In this document: positions 41,986 to 54,600 of the stretch, piece after piece | Layout of the letters: the number at the start of each line of letters is the position of its first letter | Numbering within the stretch: the first letter of the stretch is position 1 | Source: Palaemon carinicauda | Taxonomy: Eukaryota > Arthropoda > Malacostraca > Decapoda > Palaemonidae | Length of the DNA stretch: 64,000 nucleotides | Direction: 5' to 3' | Assembly: GCF_036898095.1 (NCBI RefSeq) | Contig: NC_090767.1 | Location: forward strand, 24,884,570 to 24,948,569 | Position numbers and translations under genes: made by a program | Notes under the pieces: model-generated | Told to the model about the DNA's origin: nothing | The model's database searches: none | The model's input: the letters and a program-made list of their open reading frames with translations, nothing else

Positions 41986-43464
41986 AATGAATAAGAGATT
42001 AATCTTATTGTCAGAAGCTCAACACAAAAGGCTGTCTGTCAATAAAATCCACTTAGGAAAAGTGCCTACAAGAAAGACAATTCCATCAAAGAATACAGAA
42101 ACGAACAGACTTCAAAGATAATGTTCTTAACATCCTGATATAAATAGAATTTCATCATTTCCTTCTGCCCTTTGTACACAAGGCTATCCAATGACCAGTC
42201 TTTTCTTGATATAGATCTCATCTCTAAATAAAGAACACATGCTGCTCCACTACAGCTGGGAGAAAGAAGGATTCTGGCATATGATAGTTAGGAGGAAAAA
42301 TTCTAATATAATATCTAAATAGATGGTATTTTTAATCAACTTCAATCAAACGGCAGAAGGCAGAAGATCGCCACCAATCCTCAGATTAAAATGGTCAATA
42401 AACAAGACTCATAACCATTGTCTGATTCCATTTCAAATCAAAATCACGGAAGGCATATTTTGACCTTCCTCATTTACTGAATAAAAATAAGTGGTTTTTC
42501 TTTGGAGCTCAACACATAGGTCATGGTAATAGAACTCATCAGATGAGCAAAGTTCTTTTAGGGGAAACTCCCAAACAGAGGAAAGAAATCCTTTCCTATC
42601 ATCCGAGACTCGGCTTTAACCAATAAAGCTCTCGTTAGATTGACTGGCACAAGCCTTTCTCAAAAGACTGTAACATTTCTGAAACCTGAAATCTGTCTTA
42701 GGGACGAGAAAAGGATGACGTATGACACCTAGAGGATTTTTTGAGTACATGAGGCACAGGCACACCTTCGTCTTATAAATCAATACTCACAAGCTTTTAA
42801 GGGAGACCCTAGAAGGTTTGAAAAGCCAGCATATGATGCAATTGTCAAAGCAAGGTAATGGACAGTCCATGAACATGAGTACCGAGTACTATACTGTACA
42901 CTTAAAGCATTTAAAAAATCCTTTTGCAATAAAGATTGCATATAGGTGGTGTGACAAAAAGGTACCATCATATACAAAATAAATTAGTCATTTATGATCT
43001 TTTTATAGAGAGCAACAATCATTTGCCTTCGTGTTTATTGTATACAGTAGACACCTTTCAAAGTAGGCAGTTCATTTCAGTTAATCCTTGTTCACAGATT
43101 GCTTCCTCTGGGTATTTTCATTAATGTTTTGCTGCTCCTGCAATCTTATCACAAACAGAAGGGTTTGTTTATTAACTTAGGAGACTTTCGAGTATGGTCA
43201 GCAGTTTTCTTCACCTTCATTGTTTACACAAAACAAATCTGAAAGTCCAAATTGTGACAAGAAATAGGTATATGACCACTTCTTTTGATTCTAAGATTCT
43301 TGAGGACAATGTTCAGGTAACAAATCATGCATTTCATTATTTGATTCTGGCTTAACTTCATTCAGATGCTGACCTGTTCGGACACCAAAGCCTGCATCAA
43401 CACTCGAAACATAAGTGTTCTGCTGGAAATTTGAATACTGTACAATCTTGTGGCTTCTTCCTCT

Positions 43465-43467
<3 letters not shown>
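41986..43467. other. AT-rich non-coding DNA
   Basis: No gene, RNA or repeat recognised. Confidence 0.35.

Positions 43468-43559
<92 letters not shown>
43468..43559 (+). repeat. (AG)n microsatellite
   Basis: About 46 AG units. The frame across it (Arg-Glu repeats) is an artefact. Confidence 0.96.
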
Positions 43560-43562
<3 letters not shown>

Positions 43563-46466
43563 TCTCTTTATACTAAGTCACACCAAGATGACTGTTTAAA
43601 TAACTCTCATTCTCAGTGATAACAGATGAGCTTCTTCGAAAAGATTTCAGAATCATGAGGCAAATTTTTTAATAAAGTTTCCTCAAACAACTGCTTGATT
43701 CCTCTTTGAGGATTAATGCTTCTTTTTAGTTTGAGAATTTGAACGAGATTCTTGTGCCGACTGTTTTTCAAGATATAACTCATGGTGCTGCAAGAAGCAA
43801 CTGAAGACCTTTACCTAACCTTAGGTCTTCAGAAGCAAGAAGGAAAAAAACAAGACGCTTTATTGCAAACCGCCTTTTTCCCTCAATTTCAAAGGTTGAT
43901 GGAAATTGTAACCTTTCAGAGCTCGGATCGAAAAGAAAGCAAGAAAAATGAAAAGAAAGAATGAATGGTCAAGGGAACTTGAACCATTATGGAAAAGACA
44001 GACCTCTGTGCCTCTTGAAGGAAGGAAAGCTATACTGTCCTTCAATCAATTCCATCTCCTGAATGTACATCTGGGATTACTGAATCCCTTGATAGAGATC
44101 TCGCTAAAATTAGTGCATGATGCGATTTATGGGGCATGAAGTTGAACCCTAAAATCTCAAAGCATGATTGTAAGTTGGTTGAGGACAGTGACTCCTCAAC
44201 TTCTGGATCTTTGAATTGATGTCTCTTTAACAATATAAAATTCATTCAAAATTCTACATGTGATTTTTATATTGAAAATCTACTTTTGAGAAACATATTC
44301 AGTCTGTATCCTCTTCAATTACACAAAAAATTTGCTTATTGAGAAAGTCTTTTAAGATTTTTAGTGATCAGCCTATCATGGAGAAATGTTTTAATTCTTT
44401 CATTCTTCATTATTTCGAGCATTGCTCTCCTGTCTGGTCTTCAGCTGCTGACTCTCGTCTTAATTTGTTGGACAAAAACTTGGTCTATTAAATTCCTAAT
44501 CTTTAATCTCTGTTACCATCATTCTATAGTCTGTTGTGCATGTTGCATAAAATTTGTCATAATTCTGACCATCCTTTCCATTCAGATCTTCCCAGACTGT
44601 ACCATAACGAACGTTGCACTATGTATGCAATTAATTCTTACATTCTTGCTTTCTTCATCATAAGAATTAATGCTACCCAGTGTTCTAGAACTTTTATTCC
44701 AGCTGAAACAGACTGTGGAATAATCTTCCTAATCAGACAGTTGAATTGGTGGAACTTCAGAAGCTCAAACTTGTTGCAAATGTTTTTTCTGTTGAACAGG
44801 TTAACTTAAATCTCTTTTCATAGATTATTTGACAGATCTATTTCAACATTGTTACTGATCACTGTTGGAGAACTTAGAGCTTATAGCATCCTCACTAGTA
44901 ATTGTAATACGTCATGAAAACCACGGAAGAGAATGCCGCACTTGTATTTGTCTTGAAATATGACCAGACACAGGAGACAGGAGAGAGATCATCAAAGCAA
45001 CTAGATCTTTCAGGTAAATTTCAAAGCTCCCATTGGCATACTGAACATAAATTTCTAAGGATATCATTGTCCTTTAATTAGTTTGTGACAATTTCTAAAG
45101 TTGAACCTCTTAAGATTTGCAGGATGCTATAATATATTGCACAGTGCAGTACAGTAATTTAAAGTGATGTTCCATTTGGCTTGAAGTTTTCCCTAATTTC
45201 ATCAACTGGGTATGAAAATATTCCTTTCTCTTTTTTGAATGAGGACATTCTATATTGACAAAGATTCCATCCCAAAGAAAGACCTTATTCAGTGGAACTG
45301 TGTGGATATTCTGAATTCTTGTCCCATATTTAAAATAAGAATATGATCATCTTTAGTCCAAAATGAACTACTACGTATGTATATAAAAAAAGACAAAATC
45401 CCACTGAGCATATTCTTTGAGACAACTCAAAATACATTACACAGTCTGGATGTGAATGGTAAAGAAGAAAGGTCCAATGTATAAGTAAGCTTTTAAGAAT
45501 ATGGATAGTCAAAATTGAGGCTCTCACTTATTTTCTATCCTGAAACACCAAGTCTTCAAATTCAGTTTAATAAAGACATCTTCAAGTCATCATCATGAAA
45601 TGGGGACTGACCAAAATGTTTCCAGAAAATATCTTACCACAATCTCAAAATATTTTCATTTCCATATTTCCATTAACTTTCCAAAAGTCTTTTGTTAATA
45701 ATACAGGTATTACAATTGCTTCAACTTTCATTTATCCCTTTATTGTGAGATTTCAAAACTGCATGTTTCTTTACTCCAATGGGTCATTCCTTGAAGGGGA
45801 TCAGCTGACTGAGAATTAAAGCCAGAAAAAATTTGCTCTTCTAGAAAAGTGAGAGATGACCCTCAATTGGGTTAGTAGTACACGATGCTTGTTTTCATTT
45901 TTTACACAACCCTCCGTACATTAGGCTCTTTCAAGCACAAATTTGAACCCTCAGTTTTGATTAGCCTTCTGCTCTCTTCATCCTGTTGGGTTGCATTTCC
46001 ACAGAGCTGTGGACCTTCTCCAACTCTGCTTTGTTCCAGTGCTCACATTTTATTTCTAAAATTCTATGGATCCACTCGAGTATCTAATTCAACTACGATA
46101 GAATACTGTACAGTATTAAACAATCTCAAATCAATACCAACCGTGGAAGGAGCATAAATCATAGGCTTCTGACTGTAACAAAGTTTAGGCAACTACCACC
46201 AGAGAGTTATTGGGGACTTTGAATGGCCAGACAGTACTTGTACTACATTGGATCCCTCTCTGGTGAGGGCTCAATTTTCTTTTGCCTACACATACACCAA
46301 ATAGTCTGGCCTATTCTTTCCACATTCTCCTCTGTCCTCATACACCTGACAACATGAGATTACCAAACAGTTCTTCCTTGCTCAAAGGGTTAACTACTGC
46401 CCTTTAAATTTTAAATGGCTATTTTGAACTTGGGAAGGGTAGAAGACTCTTTAGCAATGGTAAGCA
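43560..46466. other. AT-rich non-coding DNA
   Basis: Only short frames. 44869-44910 (GTTGGAGAACTTAGAGCTTA, TAGCATCCT, TAGTAATTGTAAT) is a degenerate end of the (TAA)n-tailed repeat. Nothing else recognised. Confidence 0.35.
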
Positions 46467-46782
46467 GATCTTCTAGGACTCTTCAAAATCAAACCATTGT
46501 TCTCTAGTCTTGGGTAGTACTTAGCCTCTGTACCATGGGCTTCCCCTGTCTTGGATTAGAGTTTTCTTGCTTGAGCACACGATTCTTTTTTCATGACAGA
46601 TCTCTTTTAACGTTATTACTGATCATAAGATATATTATCTTGTTATTCATTACTTCTTATAACATGTATAGTTTATTATTTTCTTTATCTCCTTTCCTCA
46701 CTGTGCTATTTTTCCTGTTGGAGCCCTCAGGCTTATAGCATCCTGCTTCTCCAACTAGGGTTGTAGCTGAGCAAGTAATACT
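46467..46782 (+). repeat. (TAA)n-tailed dispersed repeat, copy E
   Basis: Shares the whole block order with copies A and D: TTCTCTAGTCTTGGGTAG, CCTCTGTACCATGGGCTTCC, CCTCACTGTGCTATTTTTCC, TTATAGCATCCTGCTTCTCC, AACTAGGGTTGTAGCTGAGC. The (TAA)n tail is short (TAATACTATA). Confidence 0.76.
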
Positions 46783-48039
46783 ATAGGCCAGGCATTAGGA
46801 CCAGTTAGAGTCATTCAGCACCATCACCACCTTAGTAAATGAACGGCCCTTATGGAAATCTCTTTTACACAATATCAAAATAAAAGTTTCTAAGGCCAAA
46901 TGCAAACAGTGAGTCAGAGTTAATAATATGTACAATTTTCACAGCAGTGAAAACTGCTTTTTATTTTGTCCATTATTTCTCTCCACACTTGTTCAAAACA
47001 TGGAAAAGTAAATTGAAGATACTTTTACAGTGGACCAAGTTTACCTCACAACTTGAGCCATCTTCTACATAAAAAAAATTTATGTATGTTTATTTAACAT
47101 TTCCATCTACAACTTATTCCCAATCTTTTGACTTAATCTCAGGACATATGGGTTGGAAAGCTAAGGACTTAAGGCTAGTTTCTTTGCGAGTAATATCACC
47201 AATTATCTGCCAGAAATCTGGTAGTAGAGCACCAAATTCTTCAACCGCAACAAACAAGAATGCGTAAAAACATCCAGAACTTTAAATGTTCCTGGAATAA
47301 AAACAGGAAAAGAAGATCAAAACCCTTTTTTTGGGATACACAGAACAAAACCAGCGATCCCTATGACTCCTCCCATGGTCCATATTCATCCAACAATGCT
47401 TCCTAGATTTCCAGACATCTGGAAACCCACCTTTTCAGTGACATAGCAAAGACAAGAACAAGACGACAACATGACACCCCTATCCAGAATTTCCTACAGG
47501 GTCGCCAAAGGTCTAAATGGCACTACTCTGACTGTGGCCCTCCCTGTACGATCGCCTTTGGACCAAGAGATCTAAACGCACCCGCAATATCAATGGGTCT
47601 GTCTGCACAAATGGTGAATACAGTTGACGTGTAATCCTAATGACAATTTAACAGAACTTCAATTCAATTACTGCATCATAAGAATGCTATACACAGTCTT
47701 TTAAGACCATTATATAAAAGTGACTTTTACATTTCATGCAACTCTTACTGGAATGATACTTTACATTTCATTCTGCATCTCAGTTCAACTGAAAATAAGT
47801 GACATTTATATCATATAAAGAAATTAACAATTTTACAATACTATTTAATTTTTTGAATTTAAGAATTAAGAATTCTACAAGACTTGTAGATATTGTGAAC
47901 CAGATATCTTATGTCAGGGTGTAAGTAGTAATTACAATCTTGCTACCCAGTTATGTGAGACAATAATTGGTTTCCATATTCCTAAATGAAAACAAGAAGA
48001 ATTTAAAGTATTACCTGGAAAGTGTTAAGCACTACATGT
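46783..48039. other. AT-rich non-coding DNA
   Basis: No gene or repeat recognised. Confidence 0.35.
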
Positions 48040-48682
48040 TAAGTCTTATTTTCTCATACAATACACATCAAATAATGTACATAATCATTTCTACATTTGC
48101 TTAAAAATACAGAAATATCACACAGGGAAAAACTGATATGTATTCATTAAAATATTAGGCACTAAAATAATTGGATCAAAATAACAGTCCACAATGAGTA
48201 ACAGGCAAATAATTTTGACAAATGCAAAACGGTACAAACTTTAGTGAACCACTTATCTTTGCTAAGAAACATTAAAATTCTCATTATAAATGGACAAACT
48301 TACGGGCAAGAACTATTTAAGGGTCACTCATTAATGAAATATTCCATCAGGTCAATTTGACTGATGGGGCAAATACTAAGAAGTCGTCGTATTTCAGACC
48401 AAAGTTACAGAACTGAACATCTGAAGGAAAACGGTTGAAACAGAGACTTGGGAATGAGAGAGAGTGAGACACTGAGGAATAGAATCAGAGACACTCACAA
48501 AGTCACCAAGGACAGGGGGAGGGAGAATGAGAGAGAAAGAGAACTAGAAGGGGTAATGAAAAGGAAGTGTCTGGGATCCCATACTTCCTCCCCACCAACT
48601 CTTCTTCATCTTCTTTCCTTTTTCCTCCTCTTCAGGTGGGTGGCCACACTTCACTCCCTGTCCCATGCAATTCAATAGGTGC
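48040..48682 (-). repeat. Right arm of long inverted repeat
   Basis: Reverse complement partner of 38690-39313, with the same landmarks in reverse order. The arms enclose about 8.7 kb. Neither arm has terminal features of a transposon. Confidence 0.85.
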
Positions 48683-49189
48683 CAGAAGGTAAAGTAATAA
48701 GTTAAACATTTCCAAATTCTGTTAGGGGAAAAAATGGTTACAGTTAAGATTCCAAAATCTATCGCAAGAGATGACATATTTTGGGTGGCCATAATCCCAG
48801 ATTAAAACATGCAGGCTCTCAAAGATGTTTACAAAGGAGCTTAGCAATAGCAAAAGAATTTAACAGACTTTGACTAATTATAACTTGATAACAATAACAA
48901 AATTACATTGTAACGTTAACAAATGTTCAACATATTTTTTTACTAATAATTATATTACCGTATTTTCATGGTCAAAGCTTTGGAAATGGACTGTCTGTCT
49001 CGTACCTATAAATAGTAACATTTATTCCTGAAAAATCTATAAAATTCAGCATAAAGTAAAAAAGAAATGTACAGTATTCCTAAGTTCTATATTAAAAAAG
49101 AAGTTCCAACATTATAGTTTTTTGGCATTTGTTTGAAAGATGCAGAATTTTTCTATTGGATAAAAAGCAAAATACTTTTTTCTTAGTAA
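48683..49189. other. AT-rich non-coding DNA
   Basis: No gene or repeat recognised. Confidence 0.35.
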
Positions 49190-49229
49190 AAACACTACAA
49201 ATATCAAAACAATTTGTATGTTCCATGGC

Positions 49230-49400
49230 TATACAAAACTGAGTCATTTGTAGGGGAACTGCTAGCCATGTTTTCTACGACCGGCCAATCAAAAGGAAAT
49301 TAGTTTGCCTTCACCATGCTTCGTTGCCAGGCAACCATAGAGCATGCGCATGTAGCAAGAGGACTCTTGCTCGCATCGCCTCCTCGCAACACTCACCTGG
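49230..49400 (-). repeat. Terminal inverted repeat (3' side) of DIRS copy 4
   Basis: Inverse of 54420-54560 over about 140 bp with the shared core TGCTTCGTTGCCAGGCAACC. Outside it, 49195-49229 holds the right-tip sequence AATTTGTATGTTCCATGGCT. Confidence 0.82.
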
Positions 49401-49444
49401 TCAAAGACTTGCTGGGCAGTTGAGGTGGGCACTTTGATCATAGA

Positions 49445-49530
49445 CTCAGGTTTATATAGTTAGGAAAAATACAAATTATAATAAAAATTTATCTTTTATT
49501 CCTATGCGGACACAAACTTCTTAACCATTT
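49445..49530 (-). repeat. Internal complementary region of DIRS copy 4
   Basis: ATAGTTAGGAAAAATACAAA then TTTTATTCCTATGCGGACAC. On the minus strand the first half read (GTGTCCGCATAGGAATAAAA) matches the element's 5' tip at 54560-54590 (GTATCCACTTAGGAATAAAA), and the second half (ATAATTTGTATTTTTCC) matches the 3' tip at 49205-49222. The order is the one seen in copies 1 and 2. Confidence 0.78.
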
Positions 49531-52500
49531 ATATGGAAGCCATCCTTAGGAGAGAGGGAATCTCCATGAAGTTAAGAAGTATACCTTTCCTCTGTGAAAG
49601 ATACGATTATTGTAAGTAAAAGGGAGAAATCAATGTGAATTATTAATGAACAGTGTAGCCGGCTTGTAAAGAGGTAGGGCCGTACTTTCAATTCTAAGAA
49701 CAGAATTCTTTCCAGGAGTGAAATCTCCAGGAAGATGAGACATCCTTCCTCTCTGATATTATTACTATAATCAATAGCAAGTGGTCAAAGAGGACCACAA
49801 GTGAACATAGTAGCTGGCTCGTAAAGAGGCAAGGCTGCACGTTCGCCAGGGTTGAAGTGGTATGAGCATCAAGTGTTACATAATAGAAATTAACCTTCAA
49901 TACTGTATATCATCTAATACCAGCAACTCTTCCCCCGAGGATGCATACTGTAGAGTCTCATGATAGTTTCTCTTAACCAGAAAGAGAAAGTGTTACTGAA
50001 TACTTCCTTTTGGAAGGACCAGAGCTCGCAAACAAGATGGGGATAATAGATCCAAGCTATTTGTTCTATCAGAAATCTCGCATTGCTCTACGGGACAGAG
50101 TAATTAGTTACCCAGGTCCTCAAAAACCTCTTTGTGAAACAAGATTGTGAAAGCTAAATCTGAGATAATTTCCAACTGAAGTCTGGGTTTTCTTCAGTGA
50201 ACCAGCAACGGGTAAATGTGGTAGGTCTACTGATGACATGTGATCAAAGGGGTGTAACTGGCGATGCTTTCCCTGAGGATAGTGAGCTTTCATGTTAGGT
50301 CTTGACCCATAGGGTGATCAAGTTTAGGATGAATACTCACTTCTGATCTGTGGACACTATATAGAGAGAGATACATAGTATCCCTGGGTAGAAGGATCAA
50401 AGCACTATTCTATTCATTAATGGACTTCTTGAAAAAAATTCCAGCTAAAATTTTATCGGAATCTAGTTTCCCATTAACAAATTGAGAATAAGGTATCCCC
50501 AGAAACTATAGTATTTTCTGAATTGGGTTTCCAGATAATAAGACACTGGTAGTCGAGTTATTTTCCTTGCCTGGTCTGGTAATAAAGCCAAAGGAAACAA
50601 ATGGTCAAATCCCTGAAGATGGCCCTCCTGTCTGGGATCACGGTGATACTCTTAGGAGATAACAAGTCCCTCCAGAAACCTCGGTAACGAGGGCATCAAA
50701 AGTTCTTCTGGGGAGGAGAGTTCTAGCTATTTCCAGATTCAGAATTAGATATAAGCATCCAAGACTGATTGGGGATCTGTTTTTCAAAACTGTCAAACAA
50801 TCCGTATTCAAGAAGTGTTCTTGGAAAAGCTCTAAACTCTTGAATAAAAACGAGTATTAAGGGTTCTATTTGACTTGAAGAGTCCTCGTTCTGTTGACTA
50901 AAATCTTCCCAAGGAAGACGTCAGTTAGACCCCTATTGTGACATTTCAAGCCAACTTACTGCGACTTAGTCTGAGAGTGATTGCTTACAGCACACTTTAT
51001 GCAGTGAGGTGGTCTTCTCAGGTTTACCGTGAGAAGTTCCAATACTGAGGACCGTTCTCCTCTACATAAGAATTTTGTGGTGTTCAACTGACTCCCTTGG
51101 ATCTCTTAGTCTTAAACTCCGGAGGCAAGAGAGGAGAACATCAACCATTACCGTAGTATGGAAGAAAAGGTTGGCTAACAATAAAAAATTATATGGAAAA
51201 TTTAAGATTTGTGAGAGGAAATCATTTAGGGCCAAGCTTTTTATTTAGGAGGTAGGGAGGACATAGCTTTCATAGACATACCTGGTTCGTGCTCATAGAC
51301 AGTCATGACCGCTCTCTATTTGGTGATAACTCTATCTCTGCGAGGGATAACAGCTGGTTTAGGCCTACTCGTAAACCTCCATTGCCAGGCAGTCTGACAG
51401 GAGTAAAGGCGTATCTTTCAACTCTAATAAGACCTTTATCAAGAAGTGACTTCCTCATCTTTCCCACAGAGGCTTTCTAGACTCTCTAGTATTAGAGAGG
51501 AAGTACTGAAGCCCTGTTTAACTGATGGACGGGAAAGGTAGGGGGGTAAAACTTTTGACTTCAAAATTGAGCGTTATTCTGAATTTATTATGTCCCCAAG
51601 GATTAATAGGAAGCAAAAGGTTCCTTTGACAGGGGAGAGGTTCTGCATACTCATAGTATCCTGACGATTAACACCACTCGTACAGAGGATATTATCGTAT
51701 CTGGTGGAGACATCACTTCTCAGAAAGGGTAATTATTTTCCTGAAGTCGAGTTCTGCCATCAAAAATATCTGGTTTTGAGAAAGATCAATCCTTCTGAAA
51801 ACAAAAAAAGGGCCGAGACTATTTATGGTCAGTCTTCTGACAGTCACTGGGTGGGGGTAGGTCCATTCCGGAGTCTTGGGAATAAAAGGGCCTATATTTG
51901 AGAAATCCAATGTTCATGTCATGGTCTTGTCTGGACACGGGTACAGGTTTGGAAAGTAGTCTTCTCAAATGGTAGTATCTTGAAAGATCTTCCTTGAGAT
52001 TTGATACTCTACTAGAAGTTTTGGAGTAACAATTGGCCTAAATATCTGATCAATATTTTCCATGTCAACTAAATTTAAAAGAGACGGGAGGGATTCAAAA
52101 AGAATTCTCACCTCCCACAGGTTTGTTAACCAATACTGTACTACAATGCTGAGGGAACTGTAGGCTCAAACCAGGTTCCTTTCCTTCCTCCAGCCAGTAT
52201 TAGGATACTCCTGAAATAGAAGAGGTCTAAACCTAGAGGCTTACTTCATTAGATTGCAATCTTCATCAAAATAGTTAGTGGAGATATAATTTATATTAAC
52301 AGTTAAGAATGTCTCAGGTATGTCAGTGGTAAAGGTGTTAACTTTAAGGACCTACCGGCCTTGAGTGAGTTTTGTGAGACTTGTGTACTCGGAAAGACTA
52401 ACATATCTCTAGTTTGGTTTGAAAGCATCACATCGAACTTGTGTCTGGGGCTTTGAGACTATGGTATGATAAGAGTCAATAGCGTACAGTCTATTAGCAG

Positions 52501-53549
52501 TTTGCGCACGAGGAGGCTCATCCAATCCATCCAAACAATGGATGATGCTCATAATCTCAATGAAGTGTGAGGCTTCTGACTTTAATACTTGCGCGCATAG
52601 AGGTTCTCCGGAGAGACAATGTGATAATGTTAAAATTTGGTTATTCCGTTTTAATGGTAACCGAGTTCTTAACTCTTCCTCAGACATCCTTTCTTCCCCT
52701 TATGTCATTTACATTATGATGGGAAAAGGAGGCGAAGAAGGAATGGGAGGAGTCCAGCTCTCTCCCATGATAGGAATGTTCGCCTCTAGCAACTCAGTGT
52801 GAGGCAGGAGAATTGAAGTTTCCCTAGGAGCTCAGTTTACGAGGCGAGAGAAAGTTATCAAAATTCGACCACTGGGAGCCAGGCATTTAAGTTGTTCCTC
52901 TCCTCCCTGAGAGTTTGTTTCAGCCTTGCTATCTTTTCTGTTGCCGTCTCTACTTCTGTCTGAGAGAACACATAGGAGGAATTCACTGCATCAGAGTTTC
53001 TCAGATTTAAAACATTTACAGGGGGCAGTGGGCAGTAGTATGGACTTCCTTTCCCAGATTCAGCCTATTAAGTGAGATAGACTTCTCTACCGGCAGGGCT
53101 CTGCGTCACTGTTAACGCGGGTCTCGTCTACGCTTCTTAGTAAAATTGACTCGTCAGACTGGGGGTAGAAATTTTTTTGTCCTTCTTTACCTCACAATGT
53201 TCGTGAAGGGATATCCCCTGAGCAGAAGATCATTCTATGCTTTAAGAAGTGCACTTTACTAAAGACATCTGGAATCTCAAGCTCATTATTCATGCACATA
53301 CAGTCACTTTGCGCCACCCCCGGGACTCTTCAGGGAGAATGTCTTAACCTGGTTGGATTGTGGAGAAAAGTTTGCCCAGATTAAGCTACTAGCATACGAT
53401 CTGTAGTCATTACGGAGGGGCATGATAGTCTGGGATGAGTTATAAACTTGTCCTGCGTGTGAAAAAATTTCATCAAGAGCAGAAAACATTGCGTGTGGTG
53501 ACGTCATCTGAATCGTGGAAAGTAGTAGTTTGTTTTTGTCCAACTCGAC

Positions 53550-54000
53550 TTTTTTACTCTAATAGGCATGGAAGGAAAGGGTAAATTAAAATGAATGCAG
53601 AGTTTAGGTAAGCTTTGTGGTGCGGACATAGCCAAAGCGGTCCCACCACCCTATCAAAAGCCTCTAAAGATTTCTTAAGACCCTGTAGAGGAGACTTAAG
53701 CTTAGGATCCCTATAATTACACGGCAAACCTGGTTCATGAAAATGTGTTGGGGATTGCCAAAATTTCATCTTCCAACAAGGTTGCTTCAAGAATAAGGGG
53801 AAAAGCTGTCTCAACTCTAAAGTCCCTCCTATGGGAGTGCCTCCCCGAACATGCCTGTTCATTCTTCCTAATCATGGTTATTGTGTTGGGACCTAGCTCG
53901 CGGCACGAATCTTTAACAAGTGCCGGCTCTAGGTCTTGCTGTGTAAGTAAATTTTCCGGGAAATCGCATGAAAAACTAAAGGGAGGCTCTCGCCGCACAG
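53550..54000 (-). pseudogene. Possible Gag remnant of DIRS copy 4
   Basis: Two overlapping minus-strand frames, 53998-53735 (FPENLLTQQDLEPALVKDSC) and 53862-53554 (LKSPLQGLKKSLEAFDRVVG), lie at the 5' side where Gag is expected. KKSLEAFDRVVGPLWLC has a helical character like the middle of Gag. No motif ties it firmly to the DIRS Gag of copies 1 and 2, so the call rests on position. Confidence 0.3.
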
Positions 54001-54419
54001 GAGATTTGTCGTCTTGGGAGACACAGTAGAGTACTGTAAAAATCTTGTTAAGTTTCCTGCTAAGAGAAAAATCTCTCTCCTATTGGGAAGGAGTCTACTC
54101 TCTACAGTACTTACATGGAGATTCCCTTGAACATCTCGTATAGACAAGAGGGACACGAAGGATGTGTGTTTATGTCTGCCCGGCTCATAAAGATGCCACA
54201 ATGGTCGCTATCCCTTTCTAGGTAAGAATGTAAATACTGAAATTTACTAGACATAAAGCCCTCCCTGGTAACTCAAGAGATAATGAAGAGTAATGCCAGT
54301 GACCCTGAATAAAGAAAAGACACAAGTCATGGGCACTAAAGACTAAAAGGATTTGCGAATTGAATGCAAGAGGCTGGATCGTAGAGAGGAAGTGAGAGCA
54401 TAACCTCTTCACTTCACAA

Positions 54420-54600
54420 CCGACAGTGTTGTGAGGAGGTGATGCGAGCAAGAGTCCCCTTGCTACAAGCACATGCACTATGGTTGCCTGGCAACGAAGC
54501 ATGATGCAATCAAACCTATTTGCTTTGATTGGACGGTCGTAGAAAACCTGACTAGCAGTTTGTATCCACTTAGGAATAAAAATCTATTCAGATAATGAAA
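54420..54600 (-). repeat. Terminal inverted repeat (5' side) of DIRS copy 4
   Basis: Inverse of 49230-49400, followed by the outer tip AGTTTGTATCCACTTAGGAA that is repeated in the internal complementary region. Confidence 0.82.

Larger units (their letters stand above)
49190..54600 (-). mobile_element. DIRS-like retrotransposon, copy 4, minus strand (decayed, about 5.4 kb)
   Basis: Recognised from structure. 49230-49400 (TTTTCTACGACCGGCCAATC, CATGCTTCGTTGCCAGGCAA, GGACTCTTGCTCGCATCGCC) is the inverse of 54420-54560. An internal complementary region at 49445-49530 matches both outer tips. Its position near the left end puts the 3' end on the left, so the element lies on the minus strand. Coding capacity is nearly gone: no RT or recombinase motif could be read with confidence, only Gag-like frames near the right end. 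It is a separate subfamily from copies 1 and 2, with different terminal repeats. Confidence 0.75.
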
